Of a stretch of 64,000 nt of DNA, positions 29,434 to 38,455 are shown piece by piece. This DNA comes from Bradyrhizobium diazoefficiens (GTDB lineage Bacteria; Pseudomonadota; Alphaproteobacteria; Rhizobiales; Xanthobacteraceae). The notes under the pieces were generated by a model that saw nothing but the letters and a program-made list of their open reading frames with translations, searched no databases and was not told where the DNA came from. The translations under genes and the position numbers were made by a program. Numbering within the stretch: position 1 is the first letter of the stretch; each line of letters begins with the position of its first letter. The stretch spans positions 6,262,001 through 6,326,000 of the forward strand of contig NZ_CP067101.1 of NCBI RefSeq assembly GCF_016616425.1, read 5' to 3'.

Positions 29434-30279
29434 TTACTCGCAGCCCGCCTCGGCGTCGCTGGCTTTGGTGAGCTTTGCCAGCGCCTCCCAGTTGGGAATC
29501 CCATACTTCACGACATACAGCTGCTCCATGGTGCCATTGCTGCGCAAGAAATTGAGCTGCTCATTGAATGCATCGCGAAATCGCGCGTCTTCCTTGCGAA
29601 ACACGGCGGCAAACCCGTGCGTTGGCGCTTGTTTGTCGACCACGACCTGAAGACCCTTCTCCTCCGGGTTCGTGATCGTGAATTGACCAACCACGAACGC
29701 GTCTGCGCGGCCACCGATAACGGTCGCGGCGCCAGCCTGGATGTCAGCGACGCGCACGAGTTGCTCGGACTTCACACCCTGTTTCAGCGCATATGCTTCT
29801 TGCGTCGTGCCGGTGATTACGGCCAATTTGATCTCCGGACTCTGCGCAATTTGCGAGTAGCCCGTGAGCTGCTTCGGGTTGCCAGGCCGGGTATACAGCG
29901 CGTCTCTCATCACCCAAACAGGTGCCGCAAACAGGACAGCCTTGCAGCGCGCCGCGGTGATCACCTGGCCACCGACGAAGTCGAATTGGCGGGCCTGCAG
30001 TCCAGGGATCATGGCATCCCACTTGGCAAGCACCGGTGTGAGCGCCGGCAAGTTCATGCCTTTAAGCGCCAAGTTCAGCACCTCGATGATGTAGCCCGTC
30101 GCGTTCCCGTCCGGCGATACGGCAATGTAAGGAGGCGCCGAACCAAGCCCGACTTTGACTTCGCCGGCCTTTTGCATCGAGGCGACAAGCGGCACCTCGG
30201 TTTGCGCATGAGCGGGAAGCGAGAAGCCGATCGCGCCTGGCAGCAGAAGCACCAACGAGAACCTCGAGATCCCGCGCAT
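29434..30279 (-). CDS. Periplasmic substrate-binding protein of the ABC importer (copy 1)
   Basis: A 281-residue SBP-family-3 protein with a Sec signal peptide (cleavage after about residue 25, AHA-Q). Family segments include VKVGLGSAPPYIAVSPDGNA, GYIIEVLNLALKG and FRDAFNEQLNFLRSNGTMEQ. The general look is that of ectoine/hydroxyectoine- or opine-type binding proteins, but the ligand cannot be read. The ATG at 30279 has a strong GGGAGGAG site and lies 61 bp from the operator at 30340. It heads the unit that continues with both permeases and the ATPase and probably the cyclodeaminase-like, DadA-like and MFS genes. A paralogue without its own transporter lies at 31837. Confidence 0.92.
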   Translation of the reverse strand: MRGISRFSLVLLLPGAIGFSLPAHAQTEVPLVASMQKAGEVKVGLGSAPPYIAVSPDGNATGYIIEVLNLALKGMNLPALTPVLAKWDAMIPGLQARQFDFVGGQVITAARCKAVLFAAPVWVMRDALYTRPGNPKQLTGYSQIAQSPEIKLAVITGTTQEAYALKQGVKSEQLVRVADIQAGAATVIGGRADAFVVGQFTITNPEEKGLQVVVDKQAPTHGFAAVFRKEDARFRDAFNEQLNFLRSNGTMEQLYVVKYGIPNWEALAKLTKASDAEAGCE

Positions 30280-30339
30280 ACCGTCTCCTCCCTTCTGGAA
30301 ATTCTATTCAGGTATTGTGGGTGAACCACCTCCAGCGGC

Positions 30340-30382
30340 CAAATACCAATTTCAGAGGCATCAATACCGGATTGGAATTGAT
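30340..30382 (-). promoter_or_regulatory. LysR-type operator, copy 4 (before the ABC importer)
   Basis: AAATACC at 30341-30347, then the dyad CAATACC (30362-30368), GGATT, GGAATTG (30374-30380), 61 bp before the ATG of the binding-protein gene. On the gene strand the dyad is the distal part and the single half-site the proximal part, matching a LysR recognition site plus activation site. Confidence 0.72.
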
Positions 30383-30556
30383 GGTACGAAAGGACCTTAG
30401 CCGATTCAGCGCCGATCACCGGTATTCTAACCCCTCACCCGTGATGTCGCAGAAGCCCGGTAACCAGGCGGGTCAATTGGCCGCCGAAGCGCGACGGCCA
30501 GCGCTAGCGTCGTCGGTCTGCACAGCGTGCTCCCGAGGTGGCTGCGTTTCGAACGT

Positions 30557-31387
30557 TTAGTTTCCTGAGACTCCTTGCGTCGTCGTCGATGCGAGTTTTC
30601 GGGCCCGGCGGCGCTTGAAGAACTTGCCGATTTCTTGTTGAGGCGCGCCTGTATTGAAAGCTTCGCGATAGGCCGCCACGGCCATTTCCATTGCAGTCGC
30701 ATAACGTTTTTCATCGAACTGCCGGTTCGCCGCTTTCGAGAGGCTGTACGCCACCCGCGGCTGCTGCGCGAGACGGCGGGCTGCCTCCAACGCAACCTCG
30801 AGTACCTTCGAGGGCTCGGCGACCTCATGGATGAAGCCCAATTGTTTCGCCTCCTGGACGTCCATGAGACGGCCCTGCAGCGCGAGCTCGACAGCCCGAC
30901 GCCCGATCCGCTCCCACATCAGCCATGTGCCGAAGACGCTTGGCAGGCCCGAAGTCACCTCCGTTTGGCCCACCCGGACACCGGGATGGGCGATCACATA
31001 ATCGCAGAACTGCGTGACCTGGAAACCGGATCCTGCTGCGACGCCGTTGATCGCGGCGACAAGCGGCTTACTGAATTGCCTGACCGTGTCGTAGCATTTG
31101 GTGAGACGCTGCATAAACGCCTCGATGTTCATGCCGTCGGCAAATTCCTGCAGTTCGGACAAATCCTGGCCGGAGCAGAATGCTCTGTCGCCGGCTCCCG
31201 TGATGACGACGGCATCCACGTTCGCATCCATATCGGCAGCAAGGAGCTTGCGTCCAAGCGCGTCGCGCAGCGCCGAGGTCCAGGAGTTGTAGCTCTCCTG
31301 TCTGTTAATCGTGAGAACCAGCACGCGCTCGTGCATTTCGGAAGGCAATTCTTCCGGGCCGTGAGCAAACTTTCCGCCTTCCGTCAT
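30557..31387 (-). CDS. Enoyl-CoA hydratase/isomerase family protein (copy 3)
   Basis: A 276-residue crotonase-fold protein with RAFCSGQDLSELQEF and NGVAAGSGFQVTQFCDYVIA for the oxyanion hole and VGQTEVTSGLPSVFGTWLMW in the active-site loop. It is a paralogue of the hydratase at 18205 (shared GQTE and GTWLM segments). The ATG at 31387 has AAGGAG six bases upstream; the frame extends a little further but lacks a site. It lies downstream of the second binding-protein gene, with the remnant of an acyl-CoA ligase between, so an ancestral operon probably read binding protein, ligase, hydratase. The basic C-terminal tail (KRRRARK) is unusual for the family. Confidence 0.87.
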   Translation of the reverse strand: MTEGGKFAHGPEELPSEMHERVLVLTINRQESYNSWTSALRDALGRKLLAADMDANVDAVVITGAGDRAFCSGQDLSELQEFADGMNIEAFMQRLTKCYDTVRQFSKPLVAAINGVAAGSGFQVTQFCDYVIAHPGVRVGQTEVTSGLPSVFGTWLMWERIGRRAVELALQGRLMDVQEAKQLGFIHEVAEPSKVLEVALEAARRLAQQPRVAYSLSKAANRQFDEKRYATAMEMAVAAYREAFNTGAPQQEIGKFFKRRRARKLASTTTQGVSGN

Positions 31388-31469
31388 TATATTCTCCTTG
31401 ACCACGCCCCAGCTTATTGCGCGGTTTGATGGTATTGCGTGCGTGCTGTGGATTGAGTGCCGCAGCCGC

Positions 31470-31640
31470 TGGGTCTTCGAGGTCCTCGTCGAGTTTCGCC
31501 GTGTTGCCTATCCAGATGCAGCCGCCCGATCGCAGAACTCGCGCAGTCTTTTCCGGTCCGCCGAAATTGACCTTTGTCGCGATAGCGGCAGTCTCCGGAT
31601 CGGAGGCAATTCCGCTGATGACTGCAGGTCCACCTGCGCG
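31470..31640 (-). pseudogene. Remnant of an acyl-CoA ligase
   Basis: The minus-strand frame reads GGPEKTARVLRSGGCIWIGN TAKLDED. This matches the hinge region of the type A ligases (NEPQKTAEVIRDGCIYTGDL at 9794-11425 and DPKKTAEVLRDGCVQTGDLG at 38456-40030), including the conserved position where the catalytic Asp has become Asn. Nothing else of the gene is convincing. A short decayed stretch lies on either side, between the second binding protein and hydratase copy 3. Confidence 0.5.
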
Positions 31641-31836
31641 TCCTGGGGAGCGTACAGCCCGTGGTCGAGCGCCGGCAGCTCCGATCAAGCGGACTATTGC
31701 GTACAAATTCATATGCGAGCCCCTGCCCGTCGAATGAATACGCTGCCCCGTTCACCCTCAAGTTCGAAGCCCCTTCAAGCTCGCGTCAGCACTCGGCTCA
31801 TACCGTCGAGGCAGAGAGGAGTTACGGCACCTCATT

Positions 31837-32688
31837 TTATTCGCAGCCAGGCACGACGTCGCTGGCCTTTGTAACCTTGGCGAGCATGTCCCAGTTCGGA
31901 AATCCATACTTGCCGACATACAGATCCTTCATGGCGCCGCCGCTCCTGAGAAGGCCGATTTGTTCGTTGAACGCGTCGCGGAAATGCGCGTCTTCCTTGC
32001 GAAAGGCGACAGCCATACTTGTGATCGGCGCCTGCTTGTCGACAACGACCTCGACTCCCTTCTGCTGAGGATTCGGCACAGTGAATTGTCCAACAGCGAA
32101 AGCATTGGCCCGGCCACCCAGAACGGTCGCTATGCCGGCTTGAATGTCCGGGACACGAACGAGCTGTGCTGAATTGATCCCCTGCTTAAGCGCAAACGCC
32201 TCCTGGGCGGACCCCGTCAGCACAGCAAGCTTGACATCAGGGCTCTGCGCGATCTGAGCGTAGCCGGTAAGATGCTTCGGATTTCGCGGCAGCACGTGAA
32301 GAGCATCCTGCTGAGCAGTGATGGGCGCCGAAAAAGCAACCACTTTGCAGCGATCTGCAGTGATCAGCAGGCCGGCTGGCACCAAGTCGAAGCGGCGAGC
32401 CTGAAGGCCCGGGATCATGGCGTCCCATGTCGTGAGCGAGACAGAGATCTTCGGCGCGCCCAAACCTTTGAGCGCGAGGCTGGTCACGTCGATCAGATAT
32501 CCCTGCGGCTCGCCATTCGGAGAAGTGAATGCCCAGGGAGGGGCGGCAGCAATCGCCGCCTTGGCCTCTCCAGCCTCGCGCATCGAGAGCAACAGCGGAT
32601 CAGCCGTCTGAGCATGACTCGGAATTGCATAACCGACCAATGCGATTAGCAAGACGAACAATAAAGAGCAATTTGGCTTCGGACGCAT
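31837..32688 (-). CDS. Periplasmic substrate-binding protein (copy 2, orphan)
   Basis: A 283-residue SBP-family-3 protein with signal peptide (SHA-Q cleavage near residue 26). It is a clear paralogue of the protein at 29434: WDAMIPGLQARRFDLV, QEAFALKQGINSAQLVRV and FRDAFNEQIGLLRSG all have counterparts there. No permease or ATPase genes accompany it, so it may deliver a related ligand to the same importer. The ATG at 32688 is 61 bp from the operator at 32749. The genes downstream are the ligase remnant and hydratase copy 3. Confidence 0.9.
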   Translation of the reverse strand: MRPKPNCSLLFVLLIALVGYAIPSHAQTADPLLLSMREAGEAKAAIAAAPPWAFTSPNGEPQGYLIDVTSLALKGLGAPKISVSLTTWDAMIPGLQARRFDLVPAGLLITADRCKVVAFSAPITAQQDALHVLPRNPKHLTGYAQIAQSPDVKLAVLTGSAQEAFALKQGINSAQLVRVPDIQAGIATVLGGRANAFAVGQFTVPNPQQKGVEVVVDKQAPITSMAVAFRKEDAHFRDAFNEQIGLLRSGGAMKDLYVGKYGFPNWDMLAKVTKASDVVPGCE

Positions 32689-32748
32689 GCCGTTGGTGCC
32701 TAAAGTGAACAGCCTTGAGCCATTGTTGGCGGAACACCTCAGGGGATA

Positions 32749-32790
32749 CCAATACCAATTTCAGAGCACTCCATACCAGTTTGGAATTGC
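32749..32790 (-). promoter_or_regulatory. LysR-type operator, copy 5 (before binding protein 2)
   Basis: CAATACC at 32750-32756, then CCATACC (32771-32777), 5 bp, GGAATTG (32783-32789). It ends 61 bp before the ATG of the gene, the same distance as copy 4 before its paralogue, so gene and operator were duplicated together or kept under selection together. Confidence 0.7.
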
Positions 32791-33165
32791 CGTGCGCTTG
32801 TCGGCCCCGGTCCGGAACCCGGGTTTGGCCCGCGCATGGGCAAGTACGGCGAAACTGGAAACCAAGTACATTCGATGGTCGTCGGATTGGTCAGCGACCT
32901 TGGCCCTCGGCTCTGGCCCGAGGCTTCATCAAGCGAAAGGAAGCAGAGCGCTTCGTGCGCTGCAGTTCACATGCAGGAGGCGCGCCATTTTGCGAGGCGC
33001 ACATATGATGAGAGCTATCGCCCGCGAGAACAGGCGCATTCGCCGCAAACGCTCAGTTCGCCCCGATGAGCGAGATGAGCGAGCTGCGGCAAGCAACGCG
33101 CTGGCATGTTGCGTGAACCGTCATGCGCCCTGCGAAGGGTCATCAAGCATTCCAAGACCGCGATG
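32791..33165. other. Intergenic stretch, no gene seen
   Basis: 375 bases between operator copy 5 and the end of the next ligase gene. No frame has family motifs or a ribosome site. Confidence 0.5.
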
Positions 33166-34809
33166 TCAGCGCCAGCGCTTTTCTTCACCGTCGTAGGTAC
33201 CCGATAGAGGGTCGCCGATGTCCATCAGCTCGCGTTTGACTACCTTGTTACTTGCGACAGTCCTGGGAAGCGTCGGAACAAAAGCCACGTATCGTGGGAC
33301 TTTGAAGGGGGCAAGCCGTGCACGCGCATGCTCGAGAACTCGCTCCGCCGGTACGTCGTCCCTTGTGAGGCCGGTCTTCAGCTCCAGGTAGACCTTGACC
33401 TCTTCACCACGCCTTTCATCGCGCACCGGCACGGCGGCCACGTCCGCGATCTCCGGGAGCTCGCGAATAACGGCCTCGATCTCGCGCGCAGCGATGTTTT
33501 CGCCGGAACGGCGGATCATGTCCTTTGTGCGCCCGACAAGCCAATAGAAGCCGGCCTCGTCACGGCGCATCAGATCGCCAGTCTTGAACCATTCGCCCTC
33601 GAAGGATTCCGCGTTCGCCTCCGGCCTCCTCCAATATCCCTTGAAGAGGCCTCGGCCGCTCACCCAAAGCTCGCCCGCTCCACCGACAGGGGTGGGAGTA
33701 CCGTCGGCATCGACCAACCGGAGCTTTCGAAACGGAGCACGCATCCCGAACGGAGCCCCTTCGTGATCGATCTCGTTGGGCATCAAGGTGGCCATGGCCA
33801 CCTCCGTCATGCCGTAATTGTTCTGGCCGCGTACACCGAAGCGCTTGCGGAAGCCACGGATCGATTCCGGACTCCAACCACCGAAATGGTGAACCTGCTT
33901 CAGGGAGGTCGCCGCGTCGTCGGCGACCTCGGGTTCGCGCATCACAAGCTCCGGAAATGCACACCACTCGATTGGATACTTCTTCAGCCAACCGATGAAG
34001 CCCGACGAACTCATTCGCTCGGCCAAATAAAGCGTGCCACCTTGTCGATAGGACCTCAGCAGAGCCAGCAGCGTATCGACGTAGTAGAAGGCCGACCAGG
34101 CCAGATAGCTCGTGTATGGTCGAGTGTCCATGCAAGCCAACGCGTACGATCCGACGCCCCAGTAGTCGTGCGTCAACATGCACCCCTTCGGAAAGCCCGT
34201 CGTTCCCGAGGTGTATTGAATGTTCAGGAGGTCGTCGGGCCCGACCTGCTCGTCGAGCGGATCGTCGGGGGCTGCCTCGAGCAGTTCGCCAAGGGTCGTT
34301 GCTGCCCGTGAAGGCTGCCCGACGATGATCACCTGCTCCTTGGTCAGAGTTTGCGGCCAAGGATTCATCGCGGAGAACGCGGGCCATGCCGATTCATCAA
34401 CGATCGCGAAGCGTGCCTCGGTATCGCTAAGGACGTACGCGACCTCTCTAGGTGTGTAGCGTGTGTTGATGGGAACCAGGATCGCCCCGAGCTTCGCAAG
34501 CGCAAACCAGAGGATTGGGTATTCGATGCGATTGGGGAGCATCACCCCGATACGATCGCCCTTGCGCACGCCGAACGAACGCAGCGCATGAGCATATCTG
34601 TTCGACCGCCGATCCATCTGCAGGTAGGTTGCGCGCTCGCCACGCTCGAAGACATCGATGGCGATCGTCGAGCCGTGCGTTCGCGCTCGGAGCGACACAA
34701 GCTGTCCCACCGTGATGGTCTCATACGCAGCCTCCAGAGCTTCCAGCCTGCGCAAGGCGTTCGCTGCTTGGTGCTGCAGTTCGGTTTCAGGCGGCTTGGT
34801 AGAGACCAT
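33166..34809 (-). CDS. Acyl-CoA synthetase (ANL superfamily), type B copy 2
   Basis: A 547-residue AMP-forming ligase with YTSGTTGFPKGCM, NNYGMTEVAMAT, KTGDLMRRDEAGF, RRSGENIAAREIE (normal A8 motif, unlike the plus-strand copy at 13397) and the lysine region ASNKVVKREL. It is a close full-length paralogue of the ligase at 13397-15049. The start at 34809 is an ATG that aligns with that copy. The nearest gene upstream on the same strand is the epimerase, 400 bp away, so the two may share the operator at 36458 or the ligase may have its own promoter. The substrate is a carboxylic acid of unknown kind. Confidence 0.9.
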   Translation of the reverse strand: MVSTKPPETELQHQAANALRRLEALEAAYETITVGQLVSLRARTHGSTIAIDVFERGERATYLQMDRRSNRYAHALRSFGVRKGDRIGVMLPNRIEYPILWFALAKLGAILVPINTRYTPREVAYVLSDTEARFAIVDESAWPAFSAMNPWPQTLTKEQVIIVGQPSRAATTLGELLEAAPDDPLDEQVGPDDLLNIQYTSGTTGFPKGCMLTHDYWGVGSYALACMDTRPYTSYLAWSAFYYVDTLLALLRSYRQGGTLYLAERMSSSGFIGWLKKYPIEWCAFPELVMREPEVADDAATSLKQVHHFGGWSPESIRGFRKRFGVRGQNNYGMTEVAMATLMPNEIDHEGAPFGMRAPFRKLRLVDADGTPTPVGGAGELWVSGRGLFKGYWRRPEANAESFEGEWFKTGDLMRRDEAGFYWLVGRTKDMIRRSGENIAAREIEAVIRELPEIADVAAVPVRDERRGEEVKVYLELKTGLTRDDVPAERVLEHARARLAPFKVPRYVAFVPTLPRTVASNKVVKRELMDIGDPLSGTYDGEEKRWR

Positions 34810-35213
34810 TCTATGAGACCTTGATGTTCGCGTCGTAAAGGTAAATCGAGCGACAAGCCTTCCGGGAGACTGCCGGTTCGAACAACGCCGTTACGCAACC
34901 GAAGCTTAATCGAGTCATCACGCCACGATAGTTACCTCACGGGAACGCCTGGTCCGTTCCGACCAGAGTCCAAAGGAAGCAGAACCGTGAGCTGGCTCAT
35001 CCACTCGGTCCAGAAATTCGATCAAATCGCGGAGCTTCAGATGACCGTGCTCCATCGGACTTGCGGCCGTACGAAACAGTGACGCTTTGCGCGGTGATCC
35101 GAGAAAGTCCAGCAAAGAGCGAAGCGCCCCCAAGGTGCCCGCCCCCTGGGGTGCCGAGCGGTCTGACTGACAAGGCGGATCGTACTTGCCATCGGCACCG
35201 ATCCTGCACCCCT
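34810..35213. other. Intergenic stretch between ligase B2 and the epimerase
   Basis: About 400 bases. Several open frames overlap here on both strands, but none has a recognisable motif or a convincing start. Confidence 0.45.
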
Positions 35214-36341
35214 TCAGCGACCGCGATGATCTTGAGCGAGTCCTGGCGCTTGAGGATGGGCGTAAGGATGTGCGTGTTGCACATGGTCGCGTCCATAGCG
35301 AGCAAGCAGCGGCGCGATGGACCGCCGCCACTCCGACACGAGCCGGTCCTCGGCTGGATAGTCGAACGGATCATCGAGCCTTTGCTCGATATCGGCCGCG
35401 AGCGCGTCGCGGCGCTCCGCGTACCACTGAACCGTAGCGGTCACGGCCTCGACTGCCGGGACAACATCCTTGTAGCCAAGCTCACGTTTGATCTTGTTGA
35501 CGTCGTAGAGGCGGTGCCAGCTACCTTGCGGATCGGTGAATATCATCGGCCATGAGGGCCACGCCAAGGCGGCCGGCAGACTGACAATTTCCCACTCGTG
35601 GCCCAACGCTCCTGCAACCACTTCCGCCATCTGACGAAGCGTGAGCTGACGTTCGTCGGCGCAATTGTAGACCCGACCACTGGCCTCTTGCGGCCGATCC
35701 ACCGCGCACAGAACAGCATGCGCCATGTTGACGGAATAGCCGCGTGCGATGAGCCGCAACCCTCCATCGGGAAGCACGACGAACGGGCGCCGGTCCAGTG
35801 CGCGCCGGATCAAGCACCACTCGAACGGCAGAAGCTGGTTGGGTCCATAGACGATCGGGTAGCGCAAGATGGTAGCGCGGGGGTGCAGAGCCATGATTTC
35901 GCGCTCGGTCTCGGCTATGCGCCACGCAAACCGCCCATCGGCATCGGTCTCGGCCTGGACCGTCGGCGCTGTCTCGGGGGTCGGGACGGGCAGCCCCGTC
36001 GGAAAGAGTGCATCCGAGGCCATATGGCCGTGAGCCGCCGCCACCGAACCGACCGCAATGAACCGCCCCGCGCGATCCTTGAAGTGGCGCGCAAGTAACC
36101 GCGTCCTCCCATAGGTCGCGACGACCAGATCATACTCACGTTCGCCCAGCGCCTGCTGAATTGTTTCGAGAAAGTGCGGGTCGCCGTGTATATGTTCGAC
36201 GAAATCGGGGATGTCATCACTCTCGTGCGAGCCACGATGAAACAGAGTGACCGTGTACCCCCGGGCGATCAGCCCATTGACGATATGAGGTCCGGAAGGG
36301 CCTGTACCTCCGACCACCAAGGCACGCTTTGCTTCGCTCAC
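35214..36341 (-). CDS. NAD(P)-dependent epimerase/dehydratase (extended SDR)
   Basis: About 375 residues. The N-terminal Rossmann motif VVGGTGPSGPHIVNGLIARG binds NAD(P). The usual Tyr-x-x-x-Lys pair is not evident in the expected place; RIAETEREIM fills it, so the protein may be an atypical SDR of the CSP41/isoflavone-reductase-like kind. The segment RYPIVYGPNQLLPFEW and GRVYNCADERQLTLRQMAE are typical of extended SDRs. I prefer the GTG at 36341 because GGAGAG lies seven bases before it; the ATG at 36419 is the alternative and gives an N-terminus unlike the family. It is the first gene after operator copy 6. Its role in the pathway is unclear. Confidence 0.78.
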   Translation of the reverse strand: MSEAKRALVVGGTGPSGPHIVNGLIARGYTVTLFHRGSHESDDIPDFVEHIHGDPHFLETIQQALGEREYDLVVATYGRTRLLARHFKDRAGRFIAVGSVAAAHGHMASDALFPTGLPVPTPETAPTVQAETDADGRFAWRIAETEREIMALHPRATILRYPIVYGPNQLLPFEWCLIRRALDRRPFVVLPDGGLRLIARGYSVNMAHAVLCAVDRPQEASGRVYNCADERQLTLRQMAEVVAGALGHEWEIVSLPAALAWPSWPMIFTDPQGSWHRLYDVNKIKRELGYKDVVPAVEAVTATVQWYAERRDALAADIEQRLDDPFDYPAEDRLVSEWRRSIAPLLARYGRDHVQHAHPYAHPQAPGLAQDHRGR

Positions 36342-36457
36342 GGGGCAACTCTCCAAGCCTGCGCTTTGACTGCCCAACATTTCGAACCCGACGGCAACGT
36401 CACCTCCAGACACCAGCATTTATTGAATGAATTTGTCGGTCAACCGCCTGCAGGAGG

Positions 36458-36499
36458 CCAATACCAATTCAGGGCTGATCAATACCAAATCGGAATTGG
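36458..36499 (-). promoter_or_regulatory. LysR-type operator, copy 6 (before the epimerase)
   Basis: CAATACC at 36459-36465, then the dyad CAATACC (36480-36486), 5 bp, GGAATTG (36492-36498). It is the only good copy not at 59-65 bp from the preferred start codon: 117 bp to the GTG or 39 bp to the ATG. Confidence 0.72.
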
Positions 36500-36563
36500 C
36501 CCGAACATACGCGCCTCCGGATCCGCCTGTCGCGAGAAGGTACTTCATTTTGGATAGGCACAT

Positions 36564-36593
36564 AAAAAGCGGCCGGCCACGAGGGGGCCGGCC
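36564..36593 (-). terminator. Rho-independent terminator of the ligase A2/P5C dehydrogenase operon
   Basis: Read on the minus strand, an 8-bp GC stem (GGCCGGCC at 36586-36593 and 36571-36578) with a 7-base loop is followed by GC and five T residues. It lies about 140 bases after the stop of the P5C-type dehydrogenase at 36735, on the correct strand to end that operon before operator copy 6. Confidence 0.75.
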
Positions 36594-36734
36594 AGTGATG
36601 GTTCGTCGCGGGAGGAACAATTACGACGAACAACCTCGCAAGAACGCTGGGCAGCAACTTGCCCATCTAACGCTCGATCGGTCCAGCCCGTGGCTCTGGT
36701 TCGGGGGAACTAGTTAGGGCCGACGTGCAGCGAC

Positions 36735-38399
36735 TTACTCGTCGACCGAACTACTCGACAGATAGGGATAGCGATAGTCTTGCGGTGGAACGAACGCTTC
36801 CTTGATGCTTCTTGGCGAGGTCCACCGGATCAAATTCCAGATCGACCCTGCCTTGTCGTTGGTGCCCGACGATCTTGCACCACCAAACGGTTGCTGGCCG
36901 ACGATCGCGCCGGTCGGCTTGTCGTTAATATAGAAATTCCCGGCAGCCGACCGTAGCCCGCCCAAGGCGCGACTGATGATGCGACGATCCCTCGAGAATA
37001 TCGCGCCAGTGAGCCCATAGGTTCCTGACCGATCGATTTTCTCGAGAACAGCATCGAACTCGCTGTCGCGGTAGACATAGGCTGTAACGATGGGACCAAA
37101 GAACTCCTCGCGAAGAAGCGGCGATTCCAGATCATCGGTTTCGATCAGGGTGGGAGCAACGAAGTAGCCCGTACTGTTGTCCCCTTCTCCGCCTCGGAGA
37201 ATTTTCGCGTTCGACGATCTTGCCTCGTCGAAAACACGCATGTGCTTGTGCCAAGCTTTTTTGTCGATCACCGCGCCCATGAAATTGCCAAAGTCGGCGA
37301 CGTCTCCGACCTTGATCGTCCCGATCTCATCGCACAAGACGGTCTTCAGGGTCGACCAGATCGAGGCCGGTACGAAGATGCGGGATGCCGCAGAGCACTT
37401 CTGCCCCTGATATTCGTAGCCGCCCCTGATGATCGCAGTCGCCAAAGCGTGAACATCTGCACTCTGGTGAGCCAGAATGAAATTCTTCCCGCCGGTCTCT
37501 CCGACGAGCCGCGGATAGTTTCGATATCGATCGATGTTCGATCCGACCTTGCGGAAGATGCTGTTGAAGACCTGCGTCGATCCGGTGAAGTGAACGCCCG
37601 CAAGGCGCTCGTCGGCCAGCGCAATATCGGCGATCTGTGCACCATCTCCATAGACGAGATTGATGACGCCATCGGGGAGGCCGGCTTCCTGCAAGATCTG
37701 CATGATCAGGTACGCAGAATATTTGGCAGTCGCTGCCGGCTTCCAGACGATCGTGTTGCCCATCAAAGCTGGCGCGGTAGGCAGGTTCCCAGCGATCGCG
37801 GTGAAGTTGAACGGCGTAATCGCAAGAACGAAGCCTTCCAGCGGGCGGTAGTCGCTGCGATTCCAGACACCGGGAGCCGATATCGGCTGATCTTCGTACA
37901 GGCGCCTCATGAATTCGACGTTGAACCGCCAGAAGTCGATCAGCTCTGCCGCAGAATCGATTTCCGCCTGGTGGACCGTCTTGGACTGGCCCAGCATCGT
38001 CGCCGCATTGAGACGATCGCGCCAGGGGCCTGCTAACAGCTCGGCGGCTTTCAGGAAAACCGCGGCCCTCTCCGTCCAGGGCCATGTGGACCATCCATGC
38101 CATGCGCCGCTGGCTGCATTGATGGCGTCTCTCACTTCGGTTTCGGAGGCGAGATGAGCTTCTCCAAGGACGTGATCGTGCCTATGAGGCATGACTGCCG
38201 CCTCTCGACGTCCAGTCCGCCGTTCGCCACCGTTGATGATGAGGGGCAACTCGACACGCTGGCTGCTCATTTGCTTCAGCGCAGCTCTTATCGCCGATCG
38301 TTCGGGACTGTTTGGAGCATAATCGCGCACGGGTTCATTGCGGGGAAGCGGGGAGCGCGCGTTCGACGCTTCGACAACCGAGTTCATATCCGGGGCCAT
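36735..38399 (-). CDS. 1-pyrroline-5-carboxylate-type dehydrogenase (glutamate semialdehyde dehydrogenase)
   Basis: A 554-residue aldehyde dehydrogenase of the ALDH4-like branch. The N-terminus (NEPVRDYAPNSPERSAIRAA) is the signature of P5C dehydrogenases, which oxidise glutamate-5-semialdehyde to glutamate. Catalytic elements: VGETGGKNFILAHQ (Glu) and QGQKCSAASRIF (Cys about 334), and the C-terminal GQQPFGGARSSGTNDKAGS. The ATG at 38399 follows the ligase stop at 38456 by 56 bp; the longer frame to 38552 would overlap that gene. With the cyclodeaminase-like and DadA-like proteins it fits a route through ornithine, proline or a related imino acid to glutamate, though a broader substrate is possible. 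Confidence 0.88.
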   Translation of the reverse strand: MAPDMNSVVEASNARSPLPRNEPVRDYAPNSPERSAIRAALKQMSSQRVELPLIINGGERRTGRREAAVMPHRHDHVLGEAHLASETEVRDAINAASGAWHGWSTWPWTERAAVFLKAAELLAGPWRDRLNAATMLGQSKTVHQAEIDSAAELIDFWRFNVEFMRRLYEDQPISAPGVWNRSDYRPLEGFVLAITPFNFTAIAGNLPTAPALMGNTIVWKPAATAKYSAYLIMQILQEAGLPDGVINLVYGDGAQIADIALADERLAGVHFTGSTQVFNSIFRKVGSNIDRYRNYPRLVGETGGKNFILAHQSADVHALATAIIRGGYEYQGQKCSAASRIFVPASIWSTLKTVLCDEIGTIKVGDVADFGNFMGAVIDKKAWHKHMRVFDEARSSNAKILRGGEGDNSTGYFVAPTLIETDDLESPLLREEFFGPIVTAYVYRDSEFDAVLEKIDRSGTYGLTGAIFSRDRRIISRALGGLRSAAGNFYINDKPTGAIVGQQPFGGARSSGTNDKAGSIWNLIRWTSPRSIKEAFVPPQDYRYPYLSSSSVDE

Positions 38400-38455
38400 T
38401 TCTTTCGCGACAACCGATGTTTTTTGGCTGAATTTGTCGTGCGGGCTTGCGTGCT

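Noticed and set aside
33328..34311. A 327-residue plus-strand open frame
   Set aside because: It is antisense to the type B ligase at 33166-34809 and shows no protein family features.
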